From positions 434,001-498,000 of the forward strand of contig CAVUEG010000006.1 of assembly GCA_963740525.1 (NCBI GenBank): DNA of 64,000 nucleotides, in the 5' to 3' direction. Both the position numbers and the translations under genes were made by a program. The DNA comes from CAVUEG01 sp963740525. GTDB taxonomy: Bacteria; Actinomycetota; Actinomycetes; Propionibacteriales; Nocardioidaceae. Below are positions 62,894 through 64,000 of this stretch, piece after piece (within the stretch, counting starts at the first letter, position 1; each line of letters opens with the position of its first letter). The notes beneath the pieces are model-generated. The model did no database searches. It was not told where the DNA came from and saw only the letters and a program-made list of their open reading frames with translations.

Positions 62894-64000
62894 GTGCGCC
62901 ACCTCCCCCTCGACGATCCCGGCACCGCCGACCACCGGTCTCCTTGGCGCTTCCTGCTGGTGGATGTCACGGGGCCAGTGGCGCACCTCGCGCGTCGGGA
63001 TGGCGTTCGGCATCATCTGGATGTGCAGCCAGGCCGTGATGCCGGCGCGTGATCGGCCGGGCGATCGACGACGGCGTCGCCGCGCGCGACGGCGAGGCCT
63101 CCTCGGTGGACGGCGCTGATGTTCGCCATCGGCTTGGTCCAGGCGGGCGCGGGCATCATGCGTCACCGGTTCGCGGTGACGAACTGGCTGACCGCCGCCT
63201 ACCGCACCGTGCAGCTGGTGACGCGTCAGGCGACCCACCTCGGCGCGACGCTGCCCAAGCGGGTCGCGACCGGAGAGGTCGTCGCGATCGGCACCAACGA
63301 CCTGTCCCACATCGGCAACGCGATGGACGTGCATCGCCCGCGATCGCCGGCGCGGTCGTCGTCGTTCCTGGTGGTCGCGGTGATCCTGCTAGCACCTCGG
63401 TCACGCTCGGCCTGGTGGTGCTGGTCGGCGTACCCTGCTGCTGCTGCTGATCGGGCCCGCTGCTCAAGCCGCTGCAGCGTCGCAACCTCACCCAGCGCGA
63501 GATGATGGGCGACCTGTCCAACCTCGCGACCGACATCGTCAGCGGGCTGCGCGTGCTGCGCGGCATCGGCGGCGAGAAGGTCTTCCACGACCGCTACGTC
63601 GCGCGAGTCGCAGAAGGTGCGCAGGGCCGGGGTCGAGGTGGCCGGATGCAGTCCATCCTCGACGCCCTGCAGATCCTGCTTCCCGGAGTCTTCGTGGTGG
63701 TCGTGGTCTGGGTCGGCGCCCGGTTCGCGGTCCAGGGACAGATGACGCCCGGCGAGCTGGTCGCCTTCTACGGCTACGCGGCCTTCCTGATGATGCCGCT
63801 GCGCACCGCGACCGAGTTCGCCAACAAGGGGATCCGGGCCTTCGTGTCGGCTCGGCGCATCGTCCGGGTGCTCTCGCTGGAGCCCGAGATCGACCAGGGA
63901 CGGGGTCTCGAGGCGCCGCCGGCCGACTCGCTCCTGGTCGACCCGCATGAGCGGGGTGCGGCATCACACCGGGACTGATCACCGCGCTGGTCTCGGAGCG
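62894..64000 (+). CDS. ABC exporter, membrane-domain part (partial, many frame disruptions)
   Basis: The N-terminal part of a fused permease/ATPase exporter of the ABCB type, starting at GTG 62894 and running off the window. Fragments in different frames line up in order: RGQWRTSRVGMAFGIIWMCSQAVMPA, then MFAIGLVQAGAGIMRHRFAVTNWLTAAYRTVQ, ATLPKRVATGEVVAIGTNDLSHIGNAMD, REMMGDLSNLATDIVSGLRVLRGIGGEKVF and QSILDALQILLPGVFVVVVVW. The coupling-helix signature GLRVLRGIGGE is typical. Frame changes occur near 62955, 63050, 63105, 63345, 63390, 63440 and 63615. The density suggests poor sequence at a contig end, but decay cannot be excluded. Confidence 0.75.

Noticed and set aside
63..64000. Long open frames opposite or overlapping most genes
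   Set aside because: High GC gives long stop-free shadows in other frames; their translations are Arg/Pro/Ala-rich with no domain features.
1..64000. tRNA, rRNA, insertion sequences, prophage or integrated elements
   Set aside because: No cloverleaf-like sequence, transposase, integrase, phage gene or flanking direct repeats were recognised by reading; a tRNAscan or IS search was not possible.

Overview
The window is GC-rich, densely coded DNA from a chromosome of an actinobacterium. It most likely comes from Nocardioidaceae or another Propionibacteriales. This rests on the GTG/TTG starts, the mutAB-meaB methylmalonyl-CoA block, a monomeric NADP-isocitrate dehydrogenase, an actinobacterial sdhCDAB order, a DUF222/HNH gene, and several sigma-factor/membrane-protein pairs. 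No tRNA, rRNA, CRISPR, insertion sequence or prophage was seen, and no gene-free stretch exceeds 300 bases.

Layout. 1-4061 (-): a BMP-type nucleoside/sugar ABC importer (lipoprotein, ATPase, two permeases, the second cut by the window edge). 4246-10435 (-): M20 amidohydrolase, meaB, mutB, mutA. 10572-15091 (+): glycosyltransferase, then sdhCDAB. 15249-18591: CAP-domain exported protein, 2'-5' RNA ligase-like protein, trpS, small hypothetical. 18601-22678: CNNM/HlyC membrane protein, double GNAT, HspR-like regulator beside hsp20, DUF1801. 22867-26050 (+): two sigma factor/membrane protein modules. 26075-31905 (-): DUF222-HNH protein, phosphotransferase, MFS exporter, monomeric IDH. 32095-36808: NAD-binding protein, mdh, GNAT, OmpR/HK two-component pair. 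36818-40369 (-): DUF3017, folD, purH (with a ZTP riboswitch), purN. 40422-47292: DUF6350 membrane protein, a fused sigma/membrane sensor, kynU, and another sigma/membrane pair. 47378-49460 (-): sucD, sucC. 49620-56070: GNAT, CocE hydrolase, B12-binding protein, M23 peptidase, pcrA. 56184-64000: NiCoT nickel transporter with a Nur-like box, a PspC/LiaF-like envelope-stress cluster, GDPD, YbaK-like protein and the start of an ABC exporter.

Metabolic theme. Propionyl/methylmalonyl-CoA conversion (mutAB, meaB) feeds succinyl-CoA, which sucCD, sdhCDAB, mdh and icd carry through the TCA cycle. folD, purN and purH form a one-carbon/purine unit under a likely ZTP riboswitch.

Regulatory theme. The most unusual content is four modules that pair a small sigma factor with a single-pass exported protein. 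Three of the membrane partners share a juxtamembrane motif (PLP, a short spacer, Gly, then an Arg cluster before the membrane helix). In one module sigma factor and sensor are a single 624-residue polypeptide.

Caution. At least 17 single-base frame disruptions fall in otherwise well-conserved genes, including trpS, sdhA, sdhB and sdhD. They concentrate at 11-17 kb and 61.4-63.7 kb. I read them mainly as sequence or assembly errors and annotate the genes across them.
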